Positions 1 through 38,649 of a stretch of DNA of 64,000 bases are shown piece after piece (within the stretch, counting starts at the first letter, position 1; each line of letters begins with the position of its first letter). The DNA lies in contig OU612065.1 of NCBI GenBank assembly GCA_914767715.1, positions 15,252,001-15,316,000 of the forward strand, read 5' to 3'. The DNA is from Membranipora membranacea. Taxonomy: Eukaryota; Bryozoa; Gymnolaemata; Cheilostomatida; Membraniporidae. Both the position numbers and the translations under genes were made by a program. A model generated the notes under the pieces. The model did not search any database, was not told the DNA's origin, and saw nothing but the letters and a program-made list of their open reading frames with translations.

Positions 1-282
1 GATCATCCACGTAGGGAAAACGTAAAAACAAGTAAACCTGGTTACATAGTAGACACAGAATTTATCCGATTTATTCGAGACCATCAATTGAATATCATCA
101 ACAAACCATGGCTACAATACAAAATCAAAATCAAAATTGGTAGTGAGAGTGATGAAGAACAGAAACGTCTAATCACTTGTCACAGCACGGGACAAAGCTA
201 GGTAGTAGGGTTGAGGCTGTGAAAACAAATGTTCACACACATCGCAGATATTATAAAACATACATAATAACAATAGACATAC

Positions 283-26955
<26,673 letters not shown>

Positions 26956-28649
26956 TATTACAATTGGCACCAGTTACACTGAATTAGACTTATTCTAGTG
27001 GAATGTGCATTCATTTGTGGCAAGGATATTGCTTGATTTTGCTGCTATTTCAATAAAATTGGTGTAACTGTCAAAAAAAATCACCCATGCTTCACCATCT
27101 TGGATTTCCATGGAGATGGGTATAATAATGCTAAAACTTAAATATTAGTGCATTTAATAAGAATATATGTAATTTTTTTTTATGAGTCTATAATTTAAAT
27201 ATTTCTGAAATTCAAAATTTTCAATAAATTTAAGTCAGGGTCTGTAATAATTGTTTAATTCATATTATTACTCTTTTACAGCCTCACCTGAGAGTATAGT
27301 AAGAAATCCAAAGATTTCAACTATGCAACTTTGAGAGACGTAGCATTAAGACCCAGCACTGTCAATCTCTGAGGCTAGTGTTCAAAGTGAAACCACTCAT
27401 TGAAAGAATGATCAGCTGTTGAAGAAAAAAAAAAGACTTGTGAGATGGTTTTCATCCAACAAGAGTCAGTTTTTGAAAGGTAGGAATGGCATGAAAACAG
27501 CACTATTTCAATATTATCATCCAACAGTAGTCCATGTTGACTGAAAACTCGAAACAATCTATGATCTGAGATGATTTTGTTTCAAAATTAACACTCTCTT
27601 CAGTCTTTTCTTTTGAACTTCTGTTGTGTTAGCAAGGGACACTACAGTCTCACAGTACATGTACCCTTGGTGATTTACCATGCCCTGTAAATTGTATATT
27701 TTACTCATTGCTACATACTTATAGCAAGAGGATAAGTAAAAAATAGTATTTAAACTTATTTATATCTATTTGATACTGGTAAACTAAGTGGTAGGAAAGT
27801 CTCAACGGGTCGTCTATTACTGGATGAGATAGAAAATGATGGTGTATCGTATTTGATATAGGATATGGGTAAACTAGAGGCTTATAGTCCCAGGGCCCCA
27901 TGAAGGCAATAAACTAAGGGTATTAAAGACTGTTATCCTGAAAAATCATAATGAGTTTCCGATATCCCATAGCCGTACAGTCTGCTCACCCATCACATGC
28001 TGCATTTTGTTTATTTTTCAGTGCATTGAATGAAATTTATTTTTTGGTTAAGGAGAGAGGTGCAAGCACTGTACATGTACCATGCCTCAACTCAAATAGC
28101 TTTTTCAATGCGCTCATATGAATTAAAGAGTGTCATTATCATTTGTGTGATAAACTTGTTATTTGATTTCAATAACGATTACTTTTTTTTCAGTTGAAAA
28201 GCAGATTCTAAAGAGTTAATTTACAGCTGCTTTAGTACCTGCTGATCAGCAAAGAAACTTTATTCAGATCTAGTAACCACTGATAAGGTTAGTGTAGCAA
28301 AGATCCGTAGCAGATACATCAGTAACTTACTGATATATCAAGCCTATATTCGAATCATGTATGAAATATATCTTCCTGTTGCTATTCCTATAATGTCCTT
28401 CAGTATTATTTGGAACATTTCTACAAGTCTTGGACTTTTGAAATGGGAGAGGGTTAGAACAACAGATGATAGGCCTACAATTAATATGAATATATATATA
28501 TATTACTGTGTAACTGAGTGTCTCAATGTTAAACGGTAAATAGGATGTGATGATTTGCTGTAGATGTGGATGGCTATATTTTATGCATATGACTTACAGT
28601 CTTGAATATACATACAGCTCCTATAATAACATGATTATTTTGTTTGCAG
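26956..28649. other. Divergent intergenic region CFAP46 / SC5D
   Basis: These 1.7 kb separate the two divergent start codons. They must contain both promoters and at least one SC5D 5' UTR exon, because the SC5D ATG sits directly after a splice acceptor at 28647-28649. I could not place that UTR exon. Apart from the X-box-like motif the stretch is AT-rich with no convincing coding sequence or repeat. Confidence 0.5.
27104..27117. promoter_or_regulatory. RFX X-box-like motif upstream of CFAP46
   Basis: The 14 bases ATTTCCATGGAGAT fit the degenerate X-box consensus RYYNYY-N(1-3)-RRNRRY at every position. They sit 149 bp upstream of the CFAP46 ATG. RFX factors bind such sites near the starts of ciliary genes, and the distance is typical. 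The motif is short and degenerate, so chance is possible. Confidence 0.4.
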
Positions 28650-31440
28650 ATGGACATAGTATTACATTATTGCGATGAATTTGCCTTTGACAAGGTATAC
28701 CCAGAGTCGATCGACCGAGATAACATGTGGAGACAACTTGTTAGTCTTCTGGCGATTGTGAACATAGGAGGATTTCTGATATATATGATACCAGCCACTC
28801 TCAGTTATTACCTCCTGTTTGACAAGAGGCATCTCAACCATCCCCAAATACTAGAAGTAGGTTACACAATATAACTCTTATATATATTTATACAGTATGA
28901 AATATCCGACCATCTGACATACCTCTCCAATAATTCTAACTCGTACACATTGGATCTTTGTCTCTCTCTTACGCAGTGAAGCTGGTACAAAATGATATAA
29001 ATATATTGATTACATGATGATATGATTTGCCAAATGAGAATGACATCAATTTGGTCATTGCCTGACTATCAATGCTGTAAGATATGATGATAACACAGCT
29101 GATAAAACTAGAACAAAATATGGAATGAAGCTGGAGTTAATTAGGATGAAATGTAGGCCATGCGGTTGTAAACAAGAACCAAGTAGGGAATGTAGCTGGT
29201 GTAGCTAGCTACAACAACTTCTGCTAAAATGATTGCTGAAATAAATGGATGAGGTAGCATCACTGTTGGGAAAATGTATCCTGTTGAAGAATTAACTTGC
29301 TATCATAAATGGCTAGACCATATAGTTTTAGGCTGTTAAGAATGCCCTTTTTCCTATTTTTCTTTTGATGATGATTATAAAGTTTTTGACATTTAATTTT
29401 TTTTTAACCTGCCAATACAAAATCAAATACGATAACACCGCTCACCCGATTACTTTCAGGATCAAGTAAGGAAAGAGATAAAGTATGCACTCGGTTCTAT
29501 ACCCTTCATGAGTCTGCCTACTGTAGCAGTGTTCATGTTTGAGGTTAGAGGTTACTCCAAACTATATGATGATGTTCACTACCTACAACTCGGTTAGTAT
29601 ATTATAGATCTACATTTACGTAAATGTATTTACATGTTGGAAATGCTGGGCTTGCAACTGCAACGTAGCAGCGTCTAACTTTCGCAAGTCTTAACTTGAA
29701 ATTCTTATCTTTCTTGTGTCTTCTTCAGGCAGGCTCAAAGTGGTAAGAGGGGTCAGTAATCTGTTATCATATATTTCCGCACATATACACAGTGTAAAGA
29801 AATCACAGTGAACTAACTGAGGAACAGAGAAATTAAACTGAAATGGGTTAGCTAACCCGGATAATGGTGGTGCACTTTGCCAGGGCCACACTTTTAGAGC
29901 AAACGCAGGACTCTCCTTTTTGCAGCAGTATAGGTCTAATCTTATATCACATGGAAAATGTATGAGCCACAATGGCACATTGGTTCCTGCAGCTCATAAC
30001 CTTGAATATTTCTTGATAAATGCAGTACCACCACTGAATTTCTGCAAAGATGTTCTATGTCCCAAAGTCTAACTTTTGAAAAATCCAGAGATCATCATTT
30101 TAGACAACATGACTGTCTCGAAAGTTGGAAATTCATTTGGCTAAAAAGAACACATGCGTTCATACAACTCCCCATAATATAATATAATGGCAAGTAAATA
30201 TCCAGTAACAATATCCGCTGACATTTATACCTATTATATATCTACACGGCAGGGTTTCTCTTTCAGGATGGTACGCTATAGTTTTACAAGTTGTGTCATT
30301 CATACTGTTTACCGACTGTTTCATATACTGGATACACAGAGGATTGCATCACAAGCTAATCTATAAATACATACATAAAGATCACCACAGGTCAGTCATA
30401 TTTAGTCGGTGCTCAATAATGTGTCTTTGTTGGCTTACTCAATACTGTGATTTTACTTTAAAGTGAAGGAAATTCAATTCAGGTTTTTTCCACGCTGGTC
30501 TCTAGGCAAAACAATAATTGGAAAAAAGAAATTATTCAAAAGTTTTAAACGGAATATGTCAATAATCTCAACACTTATCCTGATAAGTTGAGGTTCCATT
30601 TATTTAGAGTTCGGTGTAGTCATGATGTGTTTCCTGTTGCAAACCTAGCATAATAATTGCTGTTGCCACCATTGATGTCTTAGTTCATTTGGTATAAAAT
30701 TTTCTTCATTATGGAAACAGCAAGTGCTTGTGTAACTAAACATGGGCTATTCATTATCCATAAAATTCCTGCTCAGTGCATACTAGAAATACAGCATAGC
30801 GGCACATGTACTTGACTGCCAGTTCATTGTTATCACTGCATCACAAGCACATATCACAATTTCTTGTAACCCTCATAGTCGGTGCTGTTAAAATACAGAA
30901 CTTGTCATGGCCATATCATACATAAAATATATTATCAGAAACTTATCATAGAGACAGATACTTAGAATTCGAGACTGACGAGTTTCATAAATGAACTCCA
31001 TTAGCCAAGACATAACCCTAAATAATTTTGCTACTATAAATCTGAATGATACGCTTTTTTTTTCTTGCAGATGGAAGGTACCAACCCCGTTTGCCAGCCA
31101 CGCCTTTCACCCTATGGATGGATTCATGCAAAGCTGCCCATATCACATATATCCCTTTATATTTCCTCTACATAAGTACACCTACCTGTTCCTGTTTGTG
31201 TTTGTCAATCTATGGACCGTGTCTATACACGATGGGGACTACAGAGTACCAGAGGTTCTGAAACCATATGTTAATGGATCTGCCCACCACACCGACCACC
31301 ACCTCTTCTACAACTACAACTATGGTCAGTTCTTCACACTTTGGGACAGGATTGGCAGCTCATTCAGGAAACCTTCTGCGTGGGATGGCGATAGTCCCCT
31401 GGCACAAGTTCTGAATGGTAATCATCTCAAAAAAGGATGA
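28650..31440 (+). CDS. SC5D: Lathosterol oxidase (sterol C5-desaturase)
   Basis: This ER membrane di-iron enzyme puts the C5(6) double bond into lathosterol (or episterol) late in sterol synthesis. Four coding exons are seen: 28650-28856, 29460-29592, 30267-30390 and 31071-31440. Together they give 834 nt, 277 aa, against about 299 in human, which has a longer tail. All three histidine clusters of the fatty-acid hydroxylase superfamily are intact: HRGLHH at residues 137-142, HKDHH at 150-154 and HHTDHH at 227-232. Hydrophobic segments lie near residues 29-52, 80-95, 115-136 and 191-207. Long stretches match vertebrate SC5D, for example '[13 protein letters not shown]' and '[10 protein letters not shown]'. 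The ATG at 28650 is chosen because MDIVL... aligns with human MDLVL..., although it begins exactly at an exon edge. It lies head-to-head with CFAP46. The C-terminus stops soon after the last conserved block with no retention motif seen. Confidence 0.97.
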
Positions 31441-33112
31441 GAAGGACAATAAGCTTATACGCTAACTTTACCACAAAACTAATTCATGGATTTGAACACA
31501 AATTCATTCGAATTGAAGTCACTGTGATCCTCTTTTCTCATTATCTCTATTGCGAGGAATAACTTAGCTGGCAATATACAGTGAGGCAAACAACTTTCAG
31601 ACAGGAAACCTAGTTACATTATACCAAAAGTCTTTCATTTTCCAGTTCTAGAGTTACTTTTCGCATAACTTTATTAGTAGTTTAATTGTCTATATCTATA
31701 ACATAATCATGCTTAAAAATGCATATTTATATCTCTTGGTCTTTTCTTTCATTTTATGGTAGGTGGCCCAGGTCACCAGATAAGGATTCGATGTTGCAAA
31801 TCAATTTCAATTCTCCATTTTTTAGAATATTTGCGGAATTAAAATTATCGCTTGATTCCATTTGCATTGCTTGGAGATGAATATGTGCTGGATCTATATT
31901 CTATATAATGTCTGAAAAGTGTTGTGAATTGAATATACACCGACCGACCTATTATGATATTTTTACCAAAAATCCTCTCTGCATAGGCCTGTAGACAGGA
32001 CAAGACTGTTTGCAGATCTGATATTAGTTCTGCCAAATCTTCGACACCATATGATATCTAATTCAAGCAGATCATCTGGAATATATATACACTTTTATTG
32101 TCAATCTACAATCATCTTTCTTAAATGTGTTTCATACAGTGACAGAACAAATAACTTTAAAAATAAGGGAAAATAAGGAATCTAGGTTTACATATATATA
32201 TATATATAAGTTATATATAATTGATATTATTCAGGGTGTGATCTGCTGACCTCACCAGTATAAAGACTCTATGGTCACCCAGCCCCTCTTTTCTACAACA
32301 AACACTACAAATTCCACAGCAAAGCCTTACCATTTGGTCGAGTGGGATGGCTAGACCCAATCGTGAAAACCACCAATCGTGAAAACCCCAAGCGTGAAAA
32401 ATCAGAACCAACAATAAATGAAGCCCTAGTTCTGTGCTGAATTCAATATTGACACAGATACAGATGTACACTCGTATCCTTAAAAACTATCCAGTATAAT
32501 GATGTAACATTATGCAATGGCAATGAGTAGCCTGTAACTGAAAAGACATGAGTTGTCTCACCTGACAAAAACAACTGACAGCTCTGTTTGCAGGCTTGAA
32601 AATTCAACATCCTCACTTTTTTTGGGAAAAGTGTGAAGGCGGCTGCCAATATCCACATAAATTACCTAGATTTGATAGATAATTTGGATGGAGGAGTCCA
32701 TCTATGTCAAGGAATATGTTTTGAGTAGTGAGGAGCAGACTGGATCTTGGTTGTATCAATGAACTAAACCTCTTTAGTTCATTGGTTGTATTCATTGGAG
32801 GTTTAGTTCATTGGTTGTATTCAGCGACCATGACTCAAGTTTTCACCACCTGGCTCTAATTGAAAAACTGTACATGGAATAAAACAAATTATATTTATCG
32901 TGTTCAACATGCATCATTCGCATTACTCTGCTGACTTTGTTCAATGTGGCAGTTCTCACCCTGATAGAACAAGGAGAGCGGGAGGGGGAGTTCAATGGTG
33001 GGAGGGTCCAGGGACCAGTGATAGACAGCAGAAAATTTATCTGGCAGAGTGTGAGTTGTCTCCTTTTTGTTGTCATCATAGCCCGTGATCAGCTTGTTTT
33101 GGTACACGTGCT
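31441..33112. other. SC5D 3' flank, no gene seen
   Basis: This holds the SC5D 3' UTR, whose poly(A) site I could not fix (AATAAA-type hexamers occur only far downstream, for example around 32411), a TA microsatellite at 32192-32208 and the small repeat at 32758-32824. I see no convincing coding sequence. Confidence 0.4.
32758..32824. repeat. Small tandem and inverted repeat
   Basis: TTTAGTTCATTGGTTGTATTC occurs twice about 29 bp apart, and the first copy is preceded by an inverted AATGAACTAAA. The core AGTTCATTG is shared with the foldback at 26606-26650. Confidence 0.6.
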
Positions 33113-33207
33113 GTTCTTTCCGGGTGCGTTCTATGTTCCGCTTCGCCGATGTTCCGCTGGTCTATATTCCGCTTGAAATGGGTCTATAGTCCGCTGTTTT
33201 TTAGACC
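33113..33207 (-). repeat. GCGGAACATAGACC repeat, inverted copy
   Basis: Read on the minus strand this has CAGCGGACTATAGACCCA followed by three variants of GCGGAACATAGA(CC) and a CACCCGG end. The same arrangement lies at 44213-44320 on the plus strand. Confidence 0.6.
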
Positions 33208-33535
33208 ACTGTATCGATCCTTATTCATCCATACAAACTGCTCCATGTTAGTTTAGCCCATTATCAAGGACTAAATTAATCAATAGGACTAGACCTTCTT
33301 GCCCATTATAGACCACTAAACCAAGGAGTTACTGAACTCCACAGCTGAATCTATAGATTGTGAAGATATTCCCCACTGAGTCACCAGTCCATGTACTGAC
33401 TCTAACTCTTACATTATCTAATGATGGACTATTTAAGTGCATTGGAACAATGAGTAAGTGATTTGAATCAATTTAACCCTGTTTGAATGTACACTTATTG
33501 CATAGGACATCATTGCTGACGGATGACATGCAAAC

Positions 33536-33667
33536 CACAGGCCTTCTGTAGTTGGTGCAAGTCCAGTGGTCGAGTGCCCCAGTGGCCGAGGCCTTTTCTT
33601 GAGAGAAAAGGCCTCGACCACTGGGGCACTCTACCACTGGACTTGCACCAACTATAGAAGGCCTGTG
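33536..33667. mobile_element. hAT-like palindromic MITE with 8-bp TSD
   Basis: This 132-bp near-perfect palindrome begins CACAGGCCTTC and ends GAAGGCCTGTG. The arms are about 62 bp and nearly identical, with a loop of a few bases. It is flanked by exact 8-bp direct repeats ATGCAAAC (33528-33535 and 33668-33675), the duplication length of the hAT superfamily. It has no coding capacity and would have been moved by a transposase supplied elsewhere. Near identity of the arms suggests it is fairly young. Confidence 0.85.
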
Positions 33668-33709
33668 ATGCAAACCCTAACTTATGGAACTATATGACTG
33701 TCCTGCTTT

Positions 33710-33968
33710 CATAGCTTCTGTATTTTCTGGAAACCATTTTGGCGCTTGCTTAATTTGTTGTTTTTGCATTGTCATTGCTGCCAGTCAGATTCCAAAATTC
33801 CTCGATTAAAGCAACAAATTAAGCACATGTTAATGACCCGGAAATGTTAAACCGATTTTGAGCAGAAGTTTCTAAAGTCACAGCTGGAGAGCTGGCGCTT
33901 GAGACGAAGAAGACGCAGGTAAATACGCAGGTAAATAAGCAAGCGCCAACATGGTTTCAGAAGCTATG
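33710..33968. repeat. Inverted repeat at LINE 5' edge
   Basis: CATAGCTTCTG...GAAACCATTTTGGCGCTTGCTTA at 33710-33752 is mirrored by TAAGCAAGCGCC...GGTTTCAGAAGCTATG at 33937-33968. The right arm lies inside the LINE reading frame that starts near 33944, so the left arm looks like an inverted piece of the same LINE. Confidence 0.55.
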
Positions 33969-35480
33969 AGAGCCAGCTGACAGAACAGATTTGCGACATT
34001 TCACAACAGTTTGACAAAGGAGAGGAAGCGGATGCCGGTTTCCTAGACTTCAGTAAAGCTTTCGACCAAGTTGACCACAATAACTTCTTCAGAAACTCGC
34101 TTATATCGGAGTTACCCCTCAAGCTACTTTCTAGGTACAGAGTCTACTAGAAGGTCAATCCCAAGTATTTACAGTTGATGGCCATAGTTATAGCCCACGC
34201 CAAGGTCATCCCAGGGTTCAGTAATTGGCCCAATCCTGTTCCTGGTCTACATAAACGACCTAGCTGACTCAGTCATATCCAAAACCCGCATGTTCGCAGA
34301 CGATACGTCATCTGTTCGACCGGTGAAAACTTTTTCCAGCTCCAAAAAAATCTAGATGCCCTCCAAGTATGGGAAAGTAGTTGGAAGATGGAGTTCAATC
34401 CTCTCAAATGCGAACATGTTAAATTTACCCAAAAAAGAACTAAAGGAGCCAACAACAACCACATACATAATGAAACAGATATCCCGAAGACAAAGGGTGT
34501 AAAATACCTAGGATTAAGGCTGGAGAGCTCTCTTAGATGGAACGAAAACTTCAACTATATTACCAACAAAGCAGCCAGCATAAGGTGAGGGTTCATAAGA
34601 AGAGCACACAATACCATACTTTCTAAAACATCTCAGAGCAAAAGCTTACCCCATACCATACATGACAAGTTAGCTGGGCTCTATATCTGGTGGTGTATAA
34701 ACTTGAAGGCTGGGTTGGTCTGGGGGCCCTAGGGGGCCCTAAAATACTCCCGCCGCCGGCCCCGGGTAACACCCCAGCCGCCCATGCTCTTAAAATATTT
34801 GATTTTCTGTAGTTTTATTGTTAGATAACTGTAATATACCAAATTCTAGCAAGTGTTACACAGAATTTTACTATGTATTAATGTTTAAACTAATGCAATT
34901 TGTTATAATAGGTTGAAAACTAGACCTCATGACAGCAAAATAAGCATATAAAACTTCACTAAGCTCTTAGGTGCAAAAGTGGGGTGGTTATGGGATCATC
35001 TGGTCTCATAGGGTAATCAGCCCTTATATCTGGTGTTACCCTACCAAATAGGGTAACATGTCATGTATGCCCCATACTCGTCAGGCCCATTCTAGAATAC
35101 ACATCATCAGTATGGGATGGTAGCCTGACGCAAGCACAAGCAACAAAGCTCGAAGCTGTGTAACGCAAGGCCGTGCGCATGTGTTTACAATGTTCCGCGG
35201 TCAGACCACACAACTAGCACCTCGCAGCTGATTGAACAACTAGAATGGAAAAACCTAAGTACCAGAATGGCGAAGAATTGTACTCTTCCGAGCCATCCAC
35301 TTTGGTAAAGTAGAGACTGACATGGGAGATTACATCAACTTCACCCACATCCTGGCAGTTCTAGAAGGCACAACCCACAGTACCTAATACCTCACTGCAG
35401 CCCTGACCTCCACAAAAAGAGATTCTTTGTCTCCCCGCTAAATTGTGAAATGATCTTTTTTATCACTCTTTGATACTTGT
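33944..35480 (+). pseudogene. Decayed LINE reverse transcriptase fragment 1
   Basis: Translation shows the run of a non-LTR retrotransposon RT: QHGFR..YESQL, 'GFLDFSKAFDQVDHNNF', a frameshifted ADDT catalytic region near 34295, 'SWKMEFNPLKCEHVKF', 'GVKYLGLRLESSLRWNENF', then 'LVRPILEYTSSVWDGSL' and a C-terminal block near 35400. Several stops and frameshifts make it non-functional. A 413-bp hAT-like MITE interrupts it at 34657-35069. The style is that of CR1/jockey-type LINEs; I cannot place the clade more exactly. It has no 5' end or endonuclease attached. Confidence 0.85.
34657..35069. mobile_element. hAT-like MITE nested in the LINE
   Basis: The 16-bp terminal inverted repeats CATACATGACAAGTTA and CATACATGACATGTTA (on the other strand) differ at one base. 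The element is flanked by exact 8-bp duplications CCCCATAC at 34649-34656 and 35070-35077. The LINE reading frame resumes on the far side. The element is 413 bp, non-coding, with a GC-rich patch at about 34715-34790 and subterminal copies of TATATCTGGTG. Confidence 0.88.
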
Positions 35481-35859
35481 AGATCCTCCTGTGGCAGGTT
35501 AAGGTTACAGTAAATGGTGAAAATCTGGTTATACGATCTATGACACGGGCTAATACCGATAGACGAGCCTGAAAAAATACTGGAAACTTCAGATGAAGAA
35601 ACGATTACTCTACAAGTATCAAGTAAGTATGGTATGCTTAATTGAGTTCAGTGGTAACTTCAGGCCTATATATAGGCATGTCGGCAAAGAGAAATGCTTT
35701 CTCTCTGTTTCTGCTATTTGCAGCCGCTAGATGTCTGCCTGGCATCGACATCTGTTAGTTGCCAAATAGACATCCGGTTACATAAAAGGCATCCAGGCAC
35801 GTATTTGACAAAGGTGGATTGGTATGTAGCAGAGGAGGATGGATTGTAGTCACTCATCA

Positions 35860-36740
35860 TCGGGGCGACAACCCCATCTGAATAGGGCTGTAACAGCAAA
35901 TATTAATGCTCTAAGCCCATTTGGTTGGGTTTGTTACACCAAAAATTTCTGCTCCAAGCCCATACAAATGGGTTTGTTACAGAAAGTATTACTGCTACAA
36001 GCTGTTGTACTAAAATTGTTTTCTGTAAATGGCCATCCGCCACACATCTCTGGTCTATCCTCAGCCTATGCAGATGAGTTTGTTACTGCTCCAAGCCCAT
36101 ATGGATGAGTAGTTGGCAACCATCAGTTGCCATATGGCCATTCGGATGGGTTTGTTACAGTCACACTTCGAGATTGATACAAGGTGAAATGGATGGCCAG
36201 TTAGCATTGCCGCATGGGTATTCGTCATAAGCGGATGGCCCTTTTATGGAGATATGTTGCTGATGGCCATTTACCGGACACATTTGGCTCATCTGGAAGA
36301 ATGGTTACAGCAAATATTACTGCTCAAACAAAACCCACCCGGATGGAGTTAATTTAGCAAACATTACTATTCCAAGCCTGTCTGGATGGGTTTGTTGCAG
36401 CTATAATGCAAAAAATGTGGCCGGTCCACCACAAATCTTTACGTTAAAGGTCCATCCACTCATGACAAATATCCATTTCACATTATATCAATGTCAAAGC
36501 TCGGCAGTCACAAACCAATCCTGTTGCAAATTTTGCAACCAGATGGCTTCATGGCAGATGTCAATTGTAAAACAGACCCATCCGGATGGCTATTTGGCAA
36601 CCGTTGGACACCAAATAGGCGTCCTGATGGGTTTCTTTCACAGCAAACTCCACCGTAACAGAACCCATCTCTGTCTAAAGTGCATTTGCATCTGTTACAA
36701 GCCAATCCTGTCCCATGAATTTTATGTCCGGTAGCGTTAA
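35860..36740. repeat. Diverged 43-bp repeat region
   Basis: Copies of a unit resembling GCTCCAAGCCCATnTGGATGG plus GTTTGTTACAGCAAATATTACT occur in tandem at 35880-36000 and more loosely to about 36400, with weaker echoes to 36740. The core CCCATnnnnATGGG is a hyphenated palindrome. No protein is supported; the small open frames here change with the repeats. Confidence 0.6.
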
Positions 36741-36939
36741 AAGCAACCGGAAGCCTATTTGTCCGTTGGGCAACCGACGGCTGCCAAATAGTAGGTTCTC
36801 ATCGCAGAATAGCTATCAAAGTCCGAGAAGACAAATTTAGCATATTGTTTATACCTGGTTCTGGAAGTAGTTCATTGTGTTATGCGATTTTATCTCTGTT
36901 CGAACTCCACTGTTTTTGATGGCTATTGCACATTTGTCT

Positions 36940-37365
36940 CTAAGCGATCAACTTGCACTTCCAGTATGCCCGTTCATGTCTCCGGCCAAGATAAGCACAT
37001 CTGCAGCACTGCAACAAACTGTCCAAAATCTGTCTTTGGCCTCCTCGTCACAGTCTTGCTGTTCGCATAGGCAGAAACGATGTTATAGGTCTGCCTTTTG
37101 GTCACCAAGTTCAAATTGATAATCCCCTCAGATTACCTGGTTACATGACTCATCCCACACCATTCCTCGGTCTTATCCCGCCACTGTTGTACAGCTTGTC
37201 GCCATCGTCAATGTATCTTGCCTTTCCTCCAGGCCTTTCTCCTCCCATCTGGTCTCCTGTAGGCATATGTTACGCCTCACCATCGTATCAGCTATCTCTC
37301 TACTCTTATTTGTGAGTGTAGCAATGTTTAGGGCCGCTAGCTTGATAATCGTCTACCTCGCTCGC
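36940..37365 (-). pseudogene. Non-LTR retrotransposon endonuclease remnant
   Basis: On the minus strand the frames give 'IIKLAALNIATLTNKSREIA', 'CLQETRW', 'DGDKLYNSGG..RNGVG', 'YNIVSAYA' and 'LILAGDMNGHTG'. These are ordered landmarks of the APE-like endonuclease of LINE elements (QETRW catalytic Glu, GDMNGH Asp/Asn). They are split over at least three frames, so the gene is dead. The form resembles the RTE type often annotated as 'craniofacial development protein 2-like'. Confidence 0.8.
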
Positions 37366-38649
37366 CTACTTTCCACAAGGTCCCCAACAAGGGAGATGCC
37401 TTGGCATAGTCTGGTTCTCTCTGGTTTTATTACAGTCTGTGGCATAGTTTTTCCGGCCGGATGCTCTGCCTGTCGCTGAACCCGTCTCTATCCAGGATTG
37501 GGACTGGCTGAGTCTGGCACCGGATTGTACATTCCTCAAGCAAATTTTTCATAATATCATAATATCTACAAAACAACCACCTCTATTGCAGAAATAACTG
37601 TTGGTCTTGTTCTTGACTTTTTTGCTAGTTTTCATATTTTATCCTGCCCCCTACCTGTTCCAGCTAAGAATTGGTCACTTGCCATAGCACACCAGGACAT
37701 GTAGGTATATACATAAAGTACATAATTATTTTGCTTTATTTTTATCAGATCCTATGCGGAGAAAATTAGTTGTGCATTTGGCTGCGACTTGAGATGATTT
37801 CCACCAATCTACATCAGGTTTGTTAAGTTATCATGAACGTGAAAAATACCACTTGCCTTTGCCCCATAAGTGAGCCCAGAAGGTACAATATGAGGGTTGA
37901 AAAAAAAACAAAGCTGAAAGACATAATGCATATGGTAATTCGCAGTTGGGCAGTAAAAATATTGACATTGAATGTACATCATATCAACTACCCTTGCGGA
38001 TAAACTATTTTGGTTCCAAGTTTCAATCAAGGTAATTTTGTACCGAAAAACATAATTTGTCCTGATTGGGAGGTCTGCATCAACCCATCACCCTATCCCT
38101 AATGACAGGATACCAGTGCTAAGATGAGAAAGTGTCCATCTGTTCATCTTCACACTATTTCAGAGTGACCTACAGTGCTGGTTGGTAAATAGAATTGATA
38201 TGTACGGGGATGTGAACTATCAGCTGAGGTGTTGAGCCGCTTGGAGGTAGTGTCCATCATGCCTACCGCGTATCGAGATATGGGTATGTACAAAGGTGTT
38301 ACTTTCATTTTCATTCCATAAGTACTGTAACCAAAAAATAGCTTCTCTCTGTGGAAGTGTTTATATTTCTATTTATAGCAATCAGCAAATTTTTTTCCCC
38401 AGAAAGAAAGTATTTTTACAATCACAATACCTAAATTTGTTGTCAGTTGTTATAAGTTTTGATAGCAAGAGGTCCTGGGTTCAATTTCCCCTCTTGTTAT
38501 GAGAGATCTTCCTGCTCATATCCCATAACACGCCGAGCAACATAAACCAACACCAACCGAACTGACTCAAAAGTCGCCACTTCTCTAACGACGACTCTAC
38601 AACTATACTGTGTGGAACATTCTTAGTCTACCGACATCAAAGAGGCTGT

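Noticed and set aside
1-111. Open minus-strand stretch after a possible acceptor (about 110-113) that could be CFAP46 exon 47
   Set aside because: It is in frame after exon 46, but the translation does not resemble the expected CFAP46 sequence and no donor is convincing, so it may be chance.
28357-28539. 60-codon frame as an extra upstream SC5D exon
   Set aside because: SC5D aligns from MDIVL at 28650 and no homologous N-terminal extension is known.
36877-37119. Plus-strand open frames of 80 and 62 codons
   Set aside because: They are the reverse strand of the endonuclease remnant.
38440-38520. Possible second SINE head (GGTCCTGGGTTCAATTTCCC)
   Set aside because: It looks like a B box, but no A box was found at the right distance.
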